A DNA stretch of 64,000 nucleotides from Verrucomicrobiota bacterium (GTDB taxonomy: Bacteria > Verrucomicrobiota > Verrucomicrobiia > Opitutales > Opitutaceae), in contig JAEYWP010000008.1 of assembly GCA_023428905.1 (NCBI GenBank), positions 124,001 to 188,000 on the forward strand, written 5' to 3'. Below are positions 52,706 through 60,870 of this stretch, in pieces. How positions within the stretch are numbered: position 1 is the first letter of the stretch; the number at the start of each line of letters is the position of its first letter. The notes under the pieces were generated by a model. That model made no database searches and was not told the DNA's origin. It saw only the letters and a program-made list of their open reading frames with translations. Both the position numbers and the translations under genes were made by a program.

Positions 52706-53553
52706 ACTGCCAGCGCATCCAGGACAGCTTCCTCGACTTCGAGGCCGGCGTGTTGCCAGCCAAGGACGCGGCGATCATCCGCGAGCACCTCAAAACGTGC
52801 CCCGCCTGCCAGCGTGAGTGGTCGGCCCTGACCGAAACCGTGCTGAAGCTGGAGCAGTTGCCCGTCCCCGAGGCCTCGCCGCGCCTGCGCACCCAGTTTT
52901 ACGCCATGCTGGACACGCACCTTCGTGAGTCGGAGAGCAGCCATCCTTTCGCTTGGTCCCGCAGCCGCCTCGATCGCTTTTTCGAGGCAATCTGGCCGCG
53001 GCGGCCGGTCTGGCAGGTGTCCACTGCGGCCGTGCTGCTGGCTGCCGGCCTGATGGCGGGCTCGCAGTTTTGGCGGGCCGCCGAGCCCACCGCCGATCCG
53101 CTGGCCGACGCCCGGCTGGCGGCCACCCAGAAGGAGCTGGCGGACCTGCGTGCCAAGGTCGACTCCATGGATGCCCTCGTCACGTATTCACTGGCCAATG
53201 TGCCGTCCGCCCAAAATCGCCTGAAGCACATCGTCGCCGTGGGGGCGAATGCGGCGACCGATGACCAGGCGCTGGCCCAGCTTCTGAACACGCTCGCCTT
53301 CGATCCGAGTACCAACCTGCGGCTCACCGCCCTGGAGGCTTTGTACGCCCGGGCCGACACACGACTCGTGCGGCAGAGCGTACTCGCGGCCCTGAGTCGC
53401 GAGGCCTCTCCCCTCGTGCAGGTGGCGATGATCGATTTCCTTACCTCTGTGCGCGAGCCGGATGCCGCCGCCACCCTTCAGCAGCTGGCGCACGCGCCCT
53501 CTGCCGACCAGGCCGTGCGTACCGCCGCCCAGCGCGCCCTCGCCCTTCTCTGA
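52702..53553 (+). CDS. Zinc-finger anti-sigma-like membrane protein with HEAT-like repeats
   Basis: 283 residues. The N-terminus has the zf-HC2 pattern REHLKTCPACQREW (HxxxCxxC) as in anti-ECF sigma factors. One hydrophobic segment near residue 115 (VSTAAVLLAAGLMAGSQFW) would cross the membrane. The C-terminal 100 residues are helical repeats of HEAT or ARM type (TNLRLTALEALYARAD, VRQSVLAALSREASPLVQVA, AATLQQLAHAPSADQAVRTA). It probably holds the sigma factor inactive and senses an extracytoplasmic signal. It overlaps the sigma gene by four bases. Confidence 0.85.
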   Translation: MNCQRIQDSFLDFEAGVLPAKDAAIIREHLKTCPACQREWSALTETVLKLEQLPVPEASPRLRTQFYAMLDTHLRESESSHPFAWSRSRLDRFFEAIWPRRPVWQVSTAAVLLAAGLMAGSQFWRAAEPTADPLADARLAATQKELADLRAKVDSMDALVTYSLANVPSAQNRLKHIVAVGANAATDDQALAQLLNTLAFDPSTNLRLTALEALYARADTRLVRQSVLAALSREASPLVQVAMIDFLTSVREPDAAATLQQLAHAPSADQAVRTAAQRALALL

Positions 53554-53579
53554 CGTCCCAACCTCAACCCATCCTTTCC

Positions 53580-54566
53580 ATGCACCTTCCACGCCTCCTT
53601 CCCCTCCTTGCCACCGCCCTCCTGGGCTGGTGCGCCACCCTTCATGCCGACGAGGATGTCACCGCCTCCGTCACCCTGTCCAAGCCCGGCGAACCGGCCA
53701 CCGTTCACATCTTTGTCGCGCAGGGCACGATCAACGTGAAGGCCAACGACAGCAAAGACACCGTCTCCGTCTCGACCGATGCCCAGGTTGAAAAACCCAG
53801 TGAAGTCCGTCCCGATGGCCTGCGCGTCATCAGCTCCGGGGCCGCGACCTTCAGCCTGACCGAAAAGGACAACGTCGTCGAAATCGACTACGGCCGCGAA
53901 GGCGGGCCGGCCACCGCAGGCGCCGACTTTTTTGTCAGCGTGCCGCGGAGCGCCAACATCGTCGTCACCAACAGCTGGGGCTCCGATGTGGAGGTGCAGG
54001 GCGTCGAGGGCGACGTGGAGGTAAAGACGATGCAGGGCGAGGTGCGCCTGACCGACCTCACCGGCGGCGTCCTGGTGGAGACCATGAATGGCGAGGTGTT
54101 TGCCAGCTTTCGCTCCATCCCGGCAGCAAAGCCGCTCTCCTTTGCCACCATGAACGGAAAGATCGAGGTCCACCTCCCGGAGGACGCGCGCGCCAATGTG
54201 CGTTTCCGAACTCAGAATGGATCGGTCATGACCGACTTCGAGGAGGACGTGCTCAAGACGCGCACCGAGGCAAAACCCGAGACCCGCGGACGCCAGGAAG
54301 CAGCTCGCGCCGCCGGCGAGGCCGCCCGGGACGCGGCACGCGAAGCAGCCCGAGTGGCACGCGAAATGGCGGAGGACTTCCGTGAGGCCTTCCAGGAAGG
54401 TCAGGCGCCAACCGCGCCGCGTCCGCCCCGCGCCCCGCGCCCGCCCTCGATCCCTTCAATGGTGGGCGGCAAGGTGGTCAGCGGCTCACTCAATGGCGGT
54501 GGCACCGATCTTCAGGCTGCAACCATGAACGGCGACATTGTGATCCGCCGGACCAGCGCCAAATAA
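53580..54566 (+). CDS. Secreted DUF4097-type beta-helix protein
   Basis: 328 residues with a signal peptide (LLPLLATALLGWCATLHAD). The main body has the repeated short motifs of DUF4097 adhesin-like proteins: GDVEVKTMQGEVRLTDLTGG, VETMNGEVFASF, ATMNGKIEVHL and TQNGSVMTDF, then after a break ATMNGDIVIRRTS. Between about 235-300 is an Ala/Arg/Glu coiled segment followed by a Pro-rich stretch. The fold is probably a right-handed beta-helix. It is third in the sigma operon. Confidence 0.82.
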   Translation: MHLPRLLPLLATALLGWCATLHADEDVTASVTLSKPGEPATVHIFVAQGTINVKANDSKDTVSVSTDAQVEKPSEVRPDGLRVISSGAATFSLTEKDNVVEIDYGREGGPATAGADFFVSVPRSANIVVTNSWGSDVEVQGVEGDVEVKTMQGEVRLTDLTGGVLVETMNGEVFASFRSIPAAKPLSFATMNGKIEVHLPEDARANVRFRTQNGSVMTDFEEDVLKTRTEAKPETRGRQEAARAAGEAARDAAREAARVAREMAEDFREAFQEGQAPTAPRPPRAPRPPSIPSMVGGKVVSGSLNGGGTDLQAATMNGDIVIRRTSAK

Positions 54567-54600
54567 ACGGCGCGGCCGCGAACCGACGTACTTTTCGGAA

Positions 54601-54680
54601 GGTGTCTCGCTAAAGGGTGCAGGGCCAGGGTGGCAGAGAAGACCGACCGCTCCCTCCCGTCCGCAGCTTGGCGAGACACC
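54601..54680. repeat. Inverted repeat GGTGTCTCGC ... GCGAGACACC
   Basis: Perfect 10-base arms lie 60 bases apart in the gap between the convergent DUF4097 and barrel genes. The right-arm 10-mer occurs again near 59346. It may be a dispersed repeat or the ends of a small element; the interior has no gene. Confidence 0.5.
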
Positions 54681-54705
54681 CCGTCAGAACCCCGAGGGGC
54701 GCTGC

Positions 54706-55947
54706 TTAGAAAGCCAGCGTCGCCCGGAAGGTAACGAGGGTGCGTTCAAAACTGCGACCCTTGACGGGCTGCAAGGCGCTCCAGCCGTACTGGTAAGTCA
54801 GGTCGGCGCCCACCTTCAGTTCAGGTGTGACGGCGTAGTCGATCGACCCGAGCGCACTGGCCAGCCAATCGTCACGCACCTGGGGAAAATAGTCCGATTG
54901 CTGCAGGCGCGCCGCCAGTTTCCACTGTAGCTTTTGGGACGCTTTATGCACCACCCCGCTCTCGAGCGTCAGGTCTGCGTAGGCGCTCTTGCCGGTGCTG
55001 GAAACCCAGAGAAAACGCGTGGCCTTGCCGGTGAGTGTCCAGCGCGGCGTAAGCTCAACCGAGGCATCCGCCTCCACAAACCAACTACGGCGGGTGCGAT
55101 CGGTGAGTGTGGCGGCAACGTTGCCATCGTAGTCGCGCCAGTCAGGTCCCGCCGCCACCGACAGCTTGGTGCGGGTGCCGAGCTTGCCCGCCCACGCCGC
55201 CGTGAGCCGGCGATAGTGGTTGGAGTATTCATACTGCCCACCGGCAACTTGCGCGGTGTCCTGGCTCTGGCGTCCCGCCTGCGCCCCGACGAAGGCCTGC
55301 CCCGCACCCAGCGCGGTGCCGAGTTCGGCGCCGACCCAGCTGTCTGCGCGGTCAACGTAGGTGACACAGGGAGCGCGGGTGCTCGTATCCAAATCGAAGA
55401 TCAGCGTGGAACCCGTCAGCCGCGTAAGCAGCTTCCCCTGTGTGTGCGTCCATTGCATCCGGCCCCGGTGCTGCCACTGGGTGCGGCGTTCGCGCCAGAC
55501 CGGGAGGCCATAGGCGTGCAAGGTGCTCGTGAGGTCGTAGGTGTCCTCCGAGCCGTCGATGCGCACGACCGAGGCATCCAGGGTAAACACGTCCGTGGCG
55601 TTCTGGTGCTTCAGGGCGAAGCCCAGCCGGGCGCTCAGAAAATCCTCTTCGGTGACGGAGGGAAACCGGTTGGCCTCCGCAGCCAGGGTCACTCGGGCAA
55701 CCTTCCAGTCCCCTGACACTGAACCCTGCTTCACCCAGTCCGCCCCGAGCTGAACGCCCGCGGAGAGCACCAGCGAATCAGCCTTCGGGATGGCGCCGGC
55801 GGCATCCGGCCCAATCGCGGCCACATTGGAGTCGTACCCCACCCGGCCGGTCGTCGAGGCCTCCACCCACCCCGGCGCAGCCATGGCCGCGGAGGTCCCG
55901 AGGAGACCTAAACCAAGGAAGAGGGAAGTGAGAAGACGCCGGTTCAT
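54706..55947 (-). CDS. Outer-membrane beta-barrel protein candidate
   Basis: 413 residues with a signal peptide (LLTSLFLGLGLLGTSAAMAAP). The mature part alternates polar and hydrophobic residues in many short strands ending in aromatics, for example VTLAAEANRFPSVTEEDFLS, KLLTRLTGSTLIFDLD and KVGADLTYQYGWSALQ, and finishes with the C-terminal strand TLVTFRATLAF ending in Phe, the usual outer-membrane insertion signal. No family was assigned. It is convergent with the sigma operon. Confidence 0.75.
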   Translation of the reverse strand: MNRRLLTSLFLGLGLLGTSAAMAAPGWVEASTTGRVGYDSNVAAIGPDAAGAIPKADSLVLSAGVQLGADWVKQGSVSGDWKVARVTLAAEANRFPSVTEEDFLSARLGFALKHQNATDVFTLDASVVRIDGSEDTYDLTSTLHAYGLPVWRERRTQWQHRGRMQWTHTQGKLLTRLTGSTLIFDLDTSTRAPCVTYVDRADSWVGAELGTALGAGQAFVGAQAGRQSQDTAQVAGGQYEYSNHYRRLTAAWAGKLGTRTKLSVAAGPDWRDYDGNVAATLTDRTRRSWFVEADASVELTPRWTLTGKATRFLWVSSTGKSAYADLTLESGVVHKASQKLQWKLAARLQQSDYFPQVRDDWLASALGSIDYAVTPELKVGADLTYQYGWSALQPVKGRSFERTLVTFRATLAF

Positions 55948-56150
55948 TCCCCCTCAATCTGCGGCTCGCGGACGCCCCCTGAAGAGGAATTAATGGGTTA
56001 TTCACTTCACAATCAGCCGGCTTCATCGCCCGCAGAAGCTCCGCTGCAAGCGACTCCGAGCTTGGCCGCGCTGCCCTCCGCGTTCTGGCGTGACCTTTTC
56101 CCGAGGATGTCTCTCAGAACGAACCACTCTTCGCACACCCCTCCCACGTC

Positions 56151-58400
56151 TCACGCCGCGCCGCGGGCGCGGCTGGACGGGCCCGCGCCCGGCGCTTTGA
56201 AGAAGCGATGGTTCACGACCCGGCGCTGGTCCACCGTCAGGGTCGGCAAGTCCGGCAGCGCAGTGGCTTTCGCCTCTCCAAGTTGTTGCCGCGCAAACGC
56301 CCGCAGCTGGTCCCAGCGGTCTGACAACTCGTCCGGTGACATCCGCCCGCCCCGGCGTGGGGCCGTCTTGCGCGCATCGTTGGGAGTCGCCACGGCCTCC
56401 ATCGGGAGGGAATCAGGGTGCACCTCGCTGGAAGCCCAGCTTGCGGCCGGGGCAGAACCTGCCGGTTGCCCGCCCTCAACCGTCCGTTCGGTCAATCGCG
56501 GGGCGTTCGCAATCTGTCGAAGCAAGCTGCGCCACTCTGTCAGCAGACGATCCAGATCGCCGCGCCCCACCCATTCCTGCGTGTCGAGCACCTCGCGTGC
56601 GCGGGCGCCTTCACTCACCACCGCGTGCACGATGTCGCCGGCGCCAAAACCATACTGCGGCGGCAGGCCTTCGTTGAGGTAACCCTCAATGGTCAAACGC
56701 CGGTAGGCGCGCTCGCAGACAGCCGCCAGGTGTCCAAGCCGGCGGGGATTGGTCCCTGCAAAACGGTCGCCACCGTAGAGATTGGCGCAGTCGAAGAGCA
56801 GGGCTTCCAACGCATACCTTCGGTCCTCCAGCGCTGCGGCGATCGCAAGGCCCTCCGGTCCGAGAAAACAGCTCACGATTTCGCCGCGCGCGGTCAGGCG
56901 GAGTTCCCGGTCGAGCACCCCGCAGCGCTGCCACTGCCACAACAGGGTGGCCTGCGGGTTCATGCCCAGACAGGCCACGCGGTACGCACAGTCGCGGCAG
57001 GCGGGAAATGGATCGCGCTCTCGTCGGACAAGACGAGCCCGGCCGGTATCCGTGCGTTGACCGCAAGGAAGGGCCGCAGGATCGAACGAGGCGGTCTGTT
57101 CCGTTCCCATCACGAGCGGCGTTTCCGTGAAAAACCGGTGGGAAACGGTACGCGCCACCGCCGTTGCATCCTGACCCCGTTGCAGTTGCCGGAGAATCAG
57201 TGCCCAGGGCAGGGGCGCGGAACGTTTCAGGCGCAGCGGTGCGGCGCGTCGCATCCGTGGCGTGCTGTTCGAACAAAGTACGTATCCGGTCTCGTCCAGG
57301 CCGCGCCGGCCGGCGCGGCCGATCATCTGCAGCAGCTCGTGGGGTGGAATTTCGTGGTCCAGCTGGTCGTGGCGAAAGCTGGAGGCGGTAATCATCACGG
57401 AACGCAGCGAAAAGTTGATTCCCGCGGAGAGCCCGAGCGTGGCGACCACCGCCCGCAGCTGACCCGCCTTCGCGAGCGGTTCGATGATGCCGGCGCGCTG
57501 CGCGTAGCTGAGGCCGCTGTGATGGTAGGCAACCCGCTGACGAATCAGTTTCGCCAGTGCCGAGCCACAGACGAGCTCCTGTTCAGCCGTCAGCACCAGC
57601 GGGTCCGCGAGGGGAAGCTCGCGCGCAAACTGGCGGGCCAGTCTCTCCGCGTCCTGCCGGTGGGGTGCAAACACCAGCACCGGCCCGAGGCCTTCGCGCA
57701 GGGCGCCGGCGACCCGGCGCGACCAAAATCCCTCGACCGATCGCGGCAGACCCTGCGTGAGATCGTCGACGTCCACCTCCTCGAGAGGAACGGGCCGTTG
57801 CCGGGTCTGCACCACCTCGACCTGCCGGCCCAACCGCCGCAGCCATTCTGCCACGTCCTCGGGATTGGCCACCGCGCCGCTGAGCAGGAGGAGTTGCAGG
57901 TTCGCGTCCGCCGCTGCAAGCGCGCCTTCGTAGTGGTTGCCGCGGTGCGCGTCCGCCAGCCAATGGTATTCGTCCACCACTAGGAGGGCGAAACGCTGCT
58001 TGAGCGCTTCCACCGCGAGCGGATCGCGCGCACTCGCATGGTTGAAGCCGATCCAGCCTTGGACGGCCTCGAGGGTCGCCACCACGACAGGAGCGGCGGT
58101 ATCCACCGTGACATCACCCGTGGCGATTCCCACGCGCCAGCCGCGCGCCTTCCACTCCGCAAACTTGTCGTTGGCGAGGGCCCGGGTGGGCACGGTGAAG
58201 AGGGCGCGTTTGGCAAAACTGGTCTGTTCTGCCCAGCGCTCGAAGACGTAGGTTTTGCCCGCGCCGGTCGGCGCGTCGACCACGACGTCACGACCCGCCT
58301 TGAGGGCGTTGATCGCAGCCGCTTGCCAGGCGTCCGGAAGGACAAGCTTCTGCAAACCGCTGAGATCTTCCAAACGCACGTCGGGAAGGTAGGACGCCAC
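56151..58400 (-). CDS. Ski2-like DEAD/DEAH superfamily II helicase with a four-cysteine cluster
   Basis: 749 residues from a GTG at 58400. Walker A is VDAPTGAGKT (residue 41-50), the DEYH box is at 143-146, motif III SGAV and motif VI LQMIGRAGRRGLDETGY are present. A Ski2-like or archaeal-Hel308-like order is likely. Cysteines 446, 468, 471 and 477 form C-x21-C-x2-C-x5-C (PFPACRDCAYRVACLG), the same spacing as the Fe-S cluster of AddB and Cas4-type nucleases. No nuclease motif is seen in the same chain. The C-terminal 200 residues are helical and poorly conserved looking. It is a single gene. Confidence 0.85.
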   Translation of the reverse strand: MASYLPDVRLEDLSGLQKLVLPDAWQAAAINALKAGRDVVVDAPTGAGKTYVFERWAEQTSFAKRALFTVPTRALANDKFAEWKARGWRVGIATGDVTVDTAAPVVVATLEAVQGWIGFNHASARDPLAVEALKQRFALLVVDEYHWLADAHRGNHYEGALAAADANLQLLLLSGAVANPEDVAEWLRRLGRQVEVVQTRQRPVPLEEVDVDDLTQGLPRSVEGFWSRRVAGALREGLGPVLVFAPHRQDAERLARQFARELPLADPLVLTAEQELVCGSALAKLIRQRVAYHHSGLSYAQRAGIIEPLAKAGQLRAVVATLGLSAGINFSLRSVMITASSFRHDQLDHEIPPHELLQMIGRAGRRGLDETGYVLCSNSTPRMRRAAPLRLKRSAPLPWALILRQLQRGQDATAVARTVSHRFFTETPLVMGTEQTASFDPAALPCGQRTDTGRARLVRRERDPFPACRDCAYRVACLGMNPQATLLWQWQRCGVLDRELRLTARGEIVSCFLGPEGLAIAAALEDRRYALEALLFDCANLYGGDRFAGTNPRRLGHLAAVCERAYRRLTIEGYLNEGLPPQYGFGAGDIVHAVVSEGARAREVLDTQEWVGRGDLDRLLTEWRSLLRQIANAPRLTERTVEGGQPAGSAPAASWASSEVHPDSLPMEAVATPNDARKTAPRRGGRMSPDELSDRWDQLRAFARQQLGEAKATALPDLPTLTVDQRRVVNHRFFKAPGAGPSSRARGAA

Positions 58401-58450
58401 CCCGTGCCGTCAAACGCCCGCCCCTGTAACCGCAGGGCTGCCTGCGCTGT

Positions 58451-58475
58451 ATCCGTGTCCCTCCGTGGTCAAAAA
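58451..58475. repeat. Single half-copy of the ACCACGGATG repeat
   Basis: GTATCCGTGTCCCTCCGTGGTC matches the right end of the element at 27642-28070. It lies between the helicase start and the TonB-like gene. Confidence 0.45.
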
Positions 58476-58514
58476 TTGGCAAGGCCGCCGCCCGGGAAGA
58501 GCGACGGCCTTGAT
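58470..58514 (-). terminator. Intrinsic terminator after the TonB-like gene
   Basis: CAAGGCCG pairs with CGGCCTTG with a large GC-rich loop; on the minus strand it is followed by CCAATTTTTG. It is 39 bases after the stop of the TonB-like gene. Confidence 0.6.
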
Positions 58515-58552
58515 TGATGTCTTATTTTAAGGCTGACCTGCGATTACCTGAC

Positions 58553-58921
58553 TTAATCCGCGGCAACGAACCGGACGGGCAGCAGCACCTTGCGTGCGAC
58601 TGGCTCGCCGTTGCGCTTCGCGGGAGCAAACTTCCACTGCGAGACCGCGTCCTTCACACCGTCGGTCGGAACCGAACCTGTGATGGATTTGACCGCGATC
58701 TCCGTGGGTTTGCCCTGTGCGTCCACCGTGAACGTCAATTCGACCATGCCCTTCGAACCGGCCGCTGAGATGGGACTGACCACCTCGAGCGGGACCGGCA
58801 TGTCGGCGCTGGCACCCTTGAACGATTCAACGTAGGACTGCTCAACCGTCCTGGCGAAAGAGCCAAGCGGCAAGAGCGCGCCCAGACTGACGATAGCTGC
58901 GAGTTTGCTGACGTTTTTCAT
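58553..58921 (-). CDS. Short TonB C-terminal-domain periplasmic protein
   Basis: 122 residues from the ATG at 58921, with a signal peptide (KLAAIVSLGALLPLGSFA). The rest is the TonB_C domain: GSKGMVELTFTVDAQGKPTEI, then VSQWKFAPAKRNGEPVARKV and LLPVRFV. The anchor, proline-rich spacer and cytoplasmic part of a true TonB are missing, so it cannot work as a full energy transducer. It might be a binding partner. It stands alone before a 585-base intergenic region. Confidence 0.8.
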   Translation of the reverse strand: MKNVSKLAAIVSLGALLPLGSFARTVEQSYVESFKGASADMPVPLEVVSPISAAGSKGMVELTFTVDAQGKPTEIAVKSITGSVPTDGVKDAVSQWKFAPAKRNGEPVARKVLLPVRFVAAD

Positions 58922-59506
58922 GACGAGTACTCCGCGTGAGCGGATGCTTGTGTTACGAGAGCGTCGCAACCGAGGCGATGGGCTCGGCGGCGGCGTCGGA
59001 CGGGAGGGCCCGTCCAAAGGCACAGTTTTGGGGCCATGGGCCGGCGCAGAGTTCAGGCTGGCGGCGCTCTCGGCAGATCGTTGCTGGGCAGACCTTCAAA
59101 GAACTGCGCTCCCCGTGGAGTGCATCCCTCCTTAAGCAGCCGCCGTTCCAACCTGAGCGCCGGGTGCACCAGCAAAAAGGATTCACCCAAACGCCAAGAC
59201 CCATGAGCGGAGCCAGAGGCCCTCAAGGCATGGCTGCGGCGGCCGCACAGGTGCGGGGTGGGGCACCCCGCCTACAAGAAAGGCATGCTGCTGAGAGTCT
59301 TCCGAGGTAGGCGGCGTACGCTTCTCCAGCTTTCCGCTCCTTCGCGAGACACCTCCACAACCACCGGGCACTGTCTTCGGGCCTCTCCAATGTAGGCGGC
59401 GTGCCCCCACGCCGCGTGCGACTCGGGCAGACCGGCGGCGCGCCGCGGGGCGGTCATCTGGCCCGTTGCCATAGGCACAGGGGATTTTGTATCACTCTGG
59501 GCCACG
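58922..59506. repeat. Intergenic region with dispersed palindromic repeats
   Basis: About 585 bases without a supported gene. It holds two inverted copies of a GTAGGCGGGGTGCC-type palindrome (around 59249-59275 and 59392-59418) and a third partial copy near 59308. It also holds GCGAGACACC near 59346, which matches the repeat at 54601-54680. No RNA gene or clear promoter was recognised. Confidence 0.5.
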
Positions 59507-60796
59507 ATGAGCTGGGACTACGATGTTTTCGTGATTGGTGGCGGGCCTGCGGGCGCCGCGGCCGCGTGTGCTGCCCGCGAGGGCGGGCTGCGGGTGTGCC
59601 TCGCCGAGAAGGCGGACTTTCCGCGCTTCCGCATCGGCGAATCCCTCCTACCCCGGGGCAACCACCTCCTCCAACGCCTTGGGGTCTGGCCGAAGCTCGA
59701 GGCCGCTGGTTTTATGCGCAAATACGGGGCAGTCTTCTGCTCCGGCAGCGGCAGCCACCGCAAGGAGGTGATCTTTGCCAACGCCCTCGTTCCCGGACTC
59801 GGTTCCACCTTCCAGGTCGAACGCTCCCGCTTTGACGCCCTCCTCCTCGATCACGCTCGGGAGCGTGGCGCCACCCTCTGGATGAAAAGCGCGGTACGCA
59901 CGGTGGCGGAAACCGACGAGGGATGTCGCCTCGAAGTGGATACGCCGGAAGGCCGCCGCGAGGTCGCCGCCGGCTGGGTGATCGACGCGTCCGGGCGCGA
60001 CAACACCCATGTCGGACCGCTCCGGGACGCGTTCGACAAACCCACCCTCGCCAAGCGCCTGGCCGTTTATACCCACTTTACCGGTATGGTGCGCCCCGAA
60101 GGGCCCGCCGCCGGACACACCACCGTGGTCCGGCTGAAGGACGCCTGGTTCTGGATCATCCCGCTCTCGCAGGGGCGCACCTCCGTCGGCTGGGTCGCAC
60201 GCACCGAGGCGCTCCGCGGTCGCACCCCCCAGCAAGCCTTTGAGCAGGCGGTGGCAGGGTCGCCGGTTCTCCGCCAGGCGCTGCACGGAGCCGAGGCGGT
60301 GCAACCGTTCCGCGTCACCGCCGACTACAGTTATTTCCGGCGTCACCTCGCCAGCGGGCGCGTCCTCCTCGTCGGCGACGCCGGCGGCTTCTTCGACCCC
60401 ATCTTTTCTTCCGGCGTGTATGTCGGCCTCCGCTCGGCCCTCCAAGCCGTGGATCAGGTGCTGGTCGCTCACCGCCAGGACCGCGCCCTTTCCCCGCGGG
60501 AGCAAAACGCCTTTACCCGCGGCGTTAAAAACCACGCCCGCGTATTCGAGCGACTGATTCACGCGTTTTACGACGACGATGCATTCGCCCTCTTCATGGA
60601 CCCCACGCCGCCGCTGCGGATCGACAAGGCGGTCGCAGCGATCCTCGCAGGCCATGCCGAACTGACCTGGCCGCTGTGGTGGCGCTACCACACCTTCCTC
60701 GCGCTCTGCCGCCTCCAGCGCTGGATCCGTTTCCAGGAAGCGGTGGCATTCGACGAAACGCTGCACCCCACGCCCGAAGGCCGCGCCAACGCCTGA
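59507..60796 (+). CDS. FAD-dependent oxidoreductase, tryptophan-halogenase-like
   Basis: 429 residues. The FAD-binding GxGxxG is in VIGGGPAGAAAACAAREGG, with the second dinucleotide motif GRVLLVGDAGGFFDPIFSSG near residue 285. The WxWxIP motif of flavin halogenases is present as DAWFWIIPLSQGRTSVGW. The N-terminal FRIGESLLPRGNHLL is typical. Halogenase activity is not certain: family members in aryl-polyene and flexirubin clusters may act on other substrates. It is the first gene of the cluster that runs to the window edge. Confidence 0.82.
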   Translation: MSWDYDVFVIGGGPAGAAAACAAREGGLRVCLAEKADFPRFRIGESLLPRGNHLLQRLGVWPKLEAAGFMRKYGAVFCSGSGSHRKEVIFANALVPGLGSTFQVERSRFDALLLDHARERGATLWMKSAVRTVAETDEGCRLEVDTPEGRREVAAGWVIDASGRDNTHVGPLRDAFDKPTLAKRLAVYTHFTGMVRPEGPAAGHTTVVRLKDAWFWIIPLSQGRTSVGWVARTEALRGRTPQQAFEQAVAGSPVLRQALHGAEAVQPFRVTADYSYFRRHLASGRVLLVGDAGGFFDPIFSSGVYVGLRSALQAVDQVLVAHRQDRALSPREQNAFTRGVKNHARVFERLIHAFYDDDAFALFMDPTPPLRIDKAVAAILAGHAELTWPLWWRYHTFLALCRLQRWIRFQEAVAFDETLHPTPEGRANA

Positions 60797-60870
60797 GCAC
60801 CGCCGACCGCTCGCCTTCCTGGTTTTGACAGTTGATTCAGCGAACACCCCGAATTTCCTCTCTCTCCAGC

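Noticed and set aside
56418..57983. A 521-residue plus-strand open frame
   Set aside because: It is antisense to the helicase gene; the helicase has all its motifs on the other strand.
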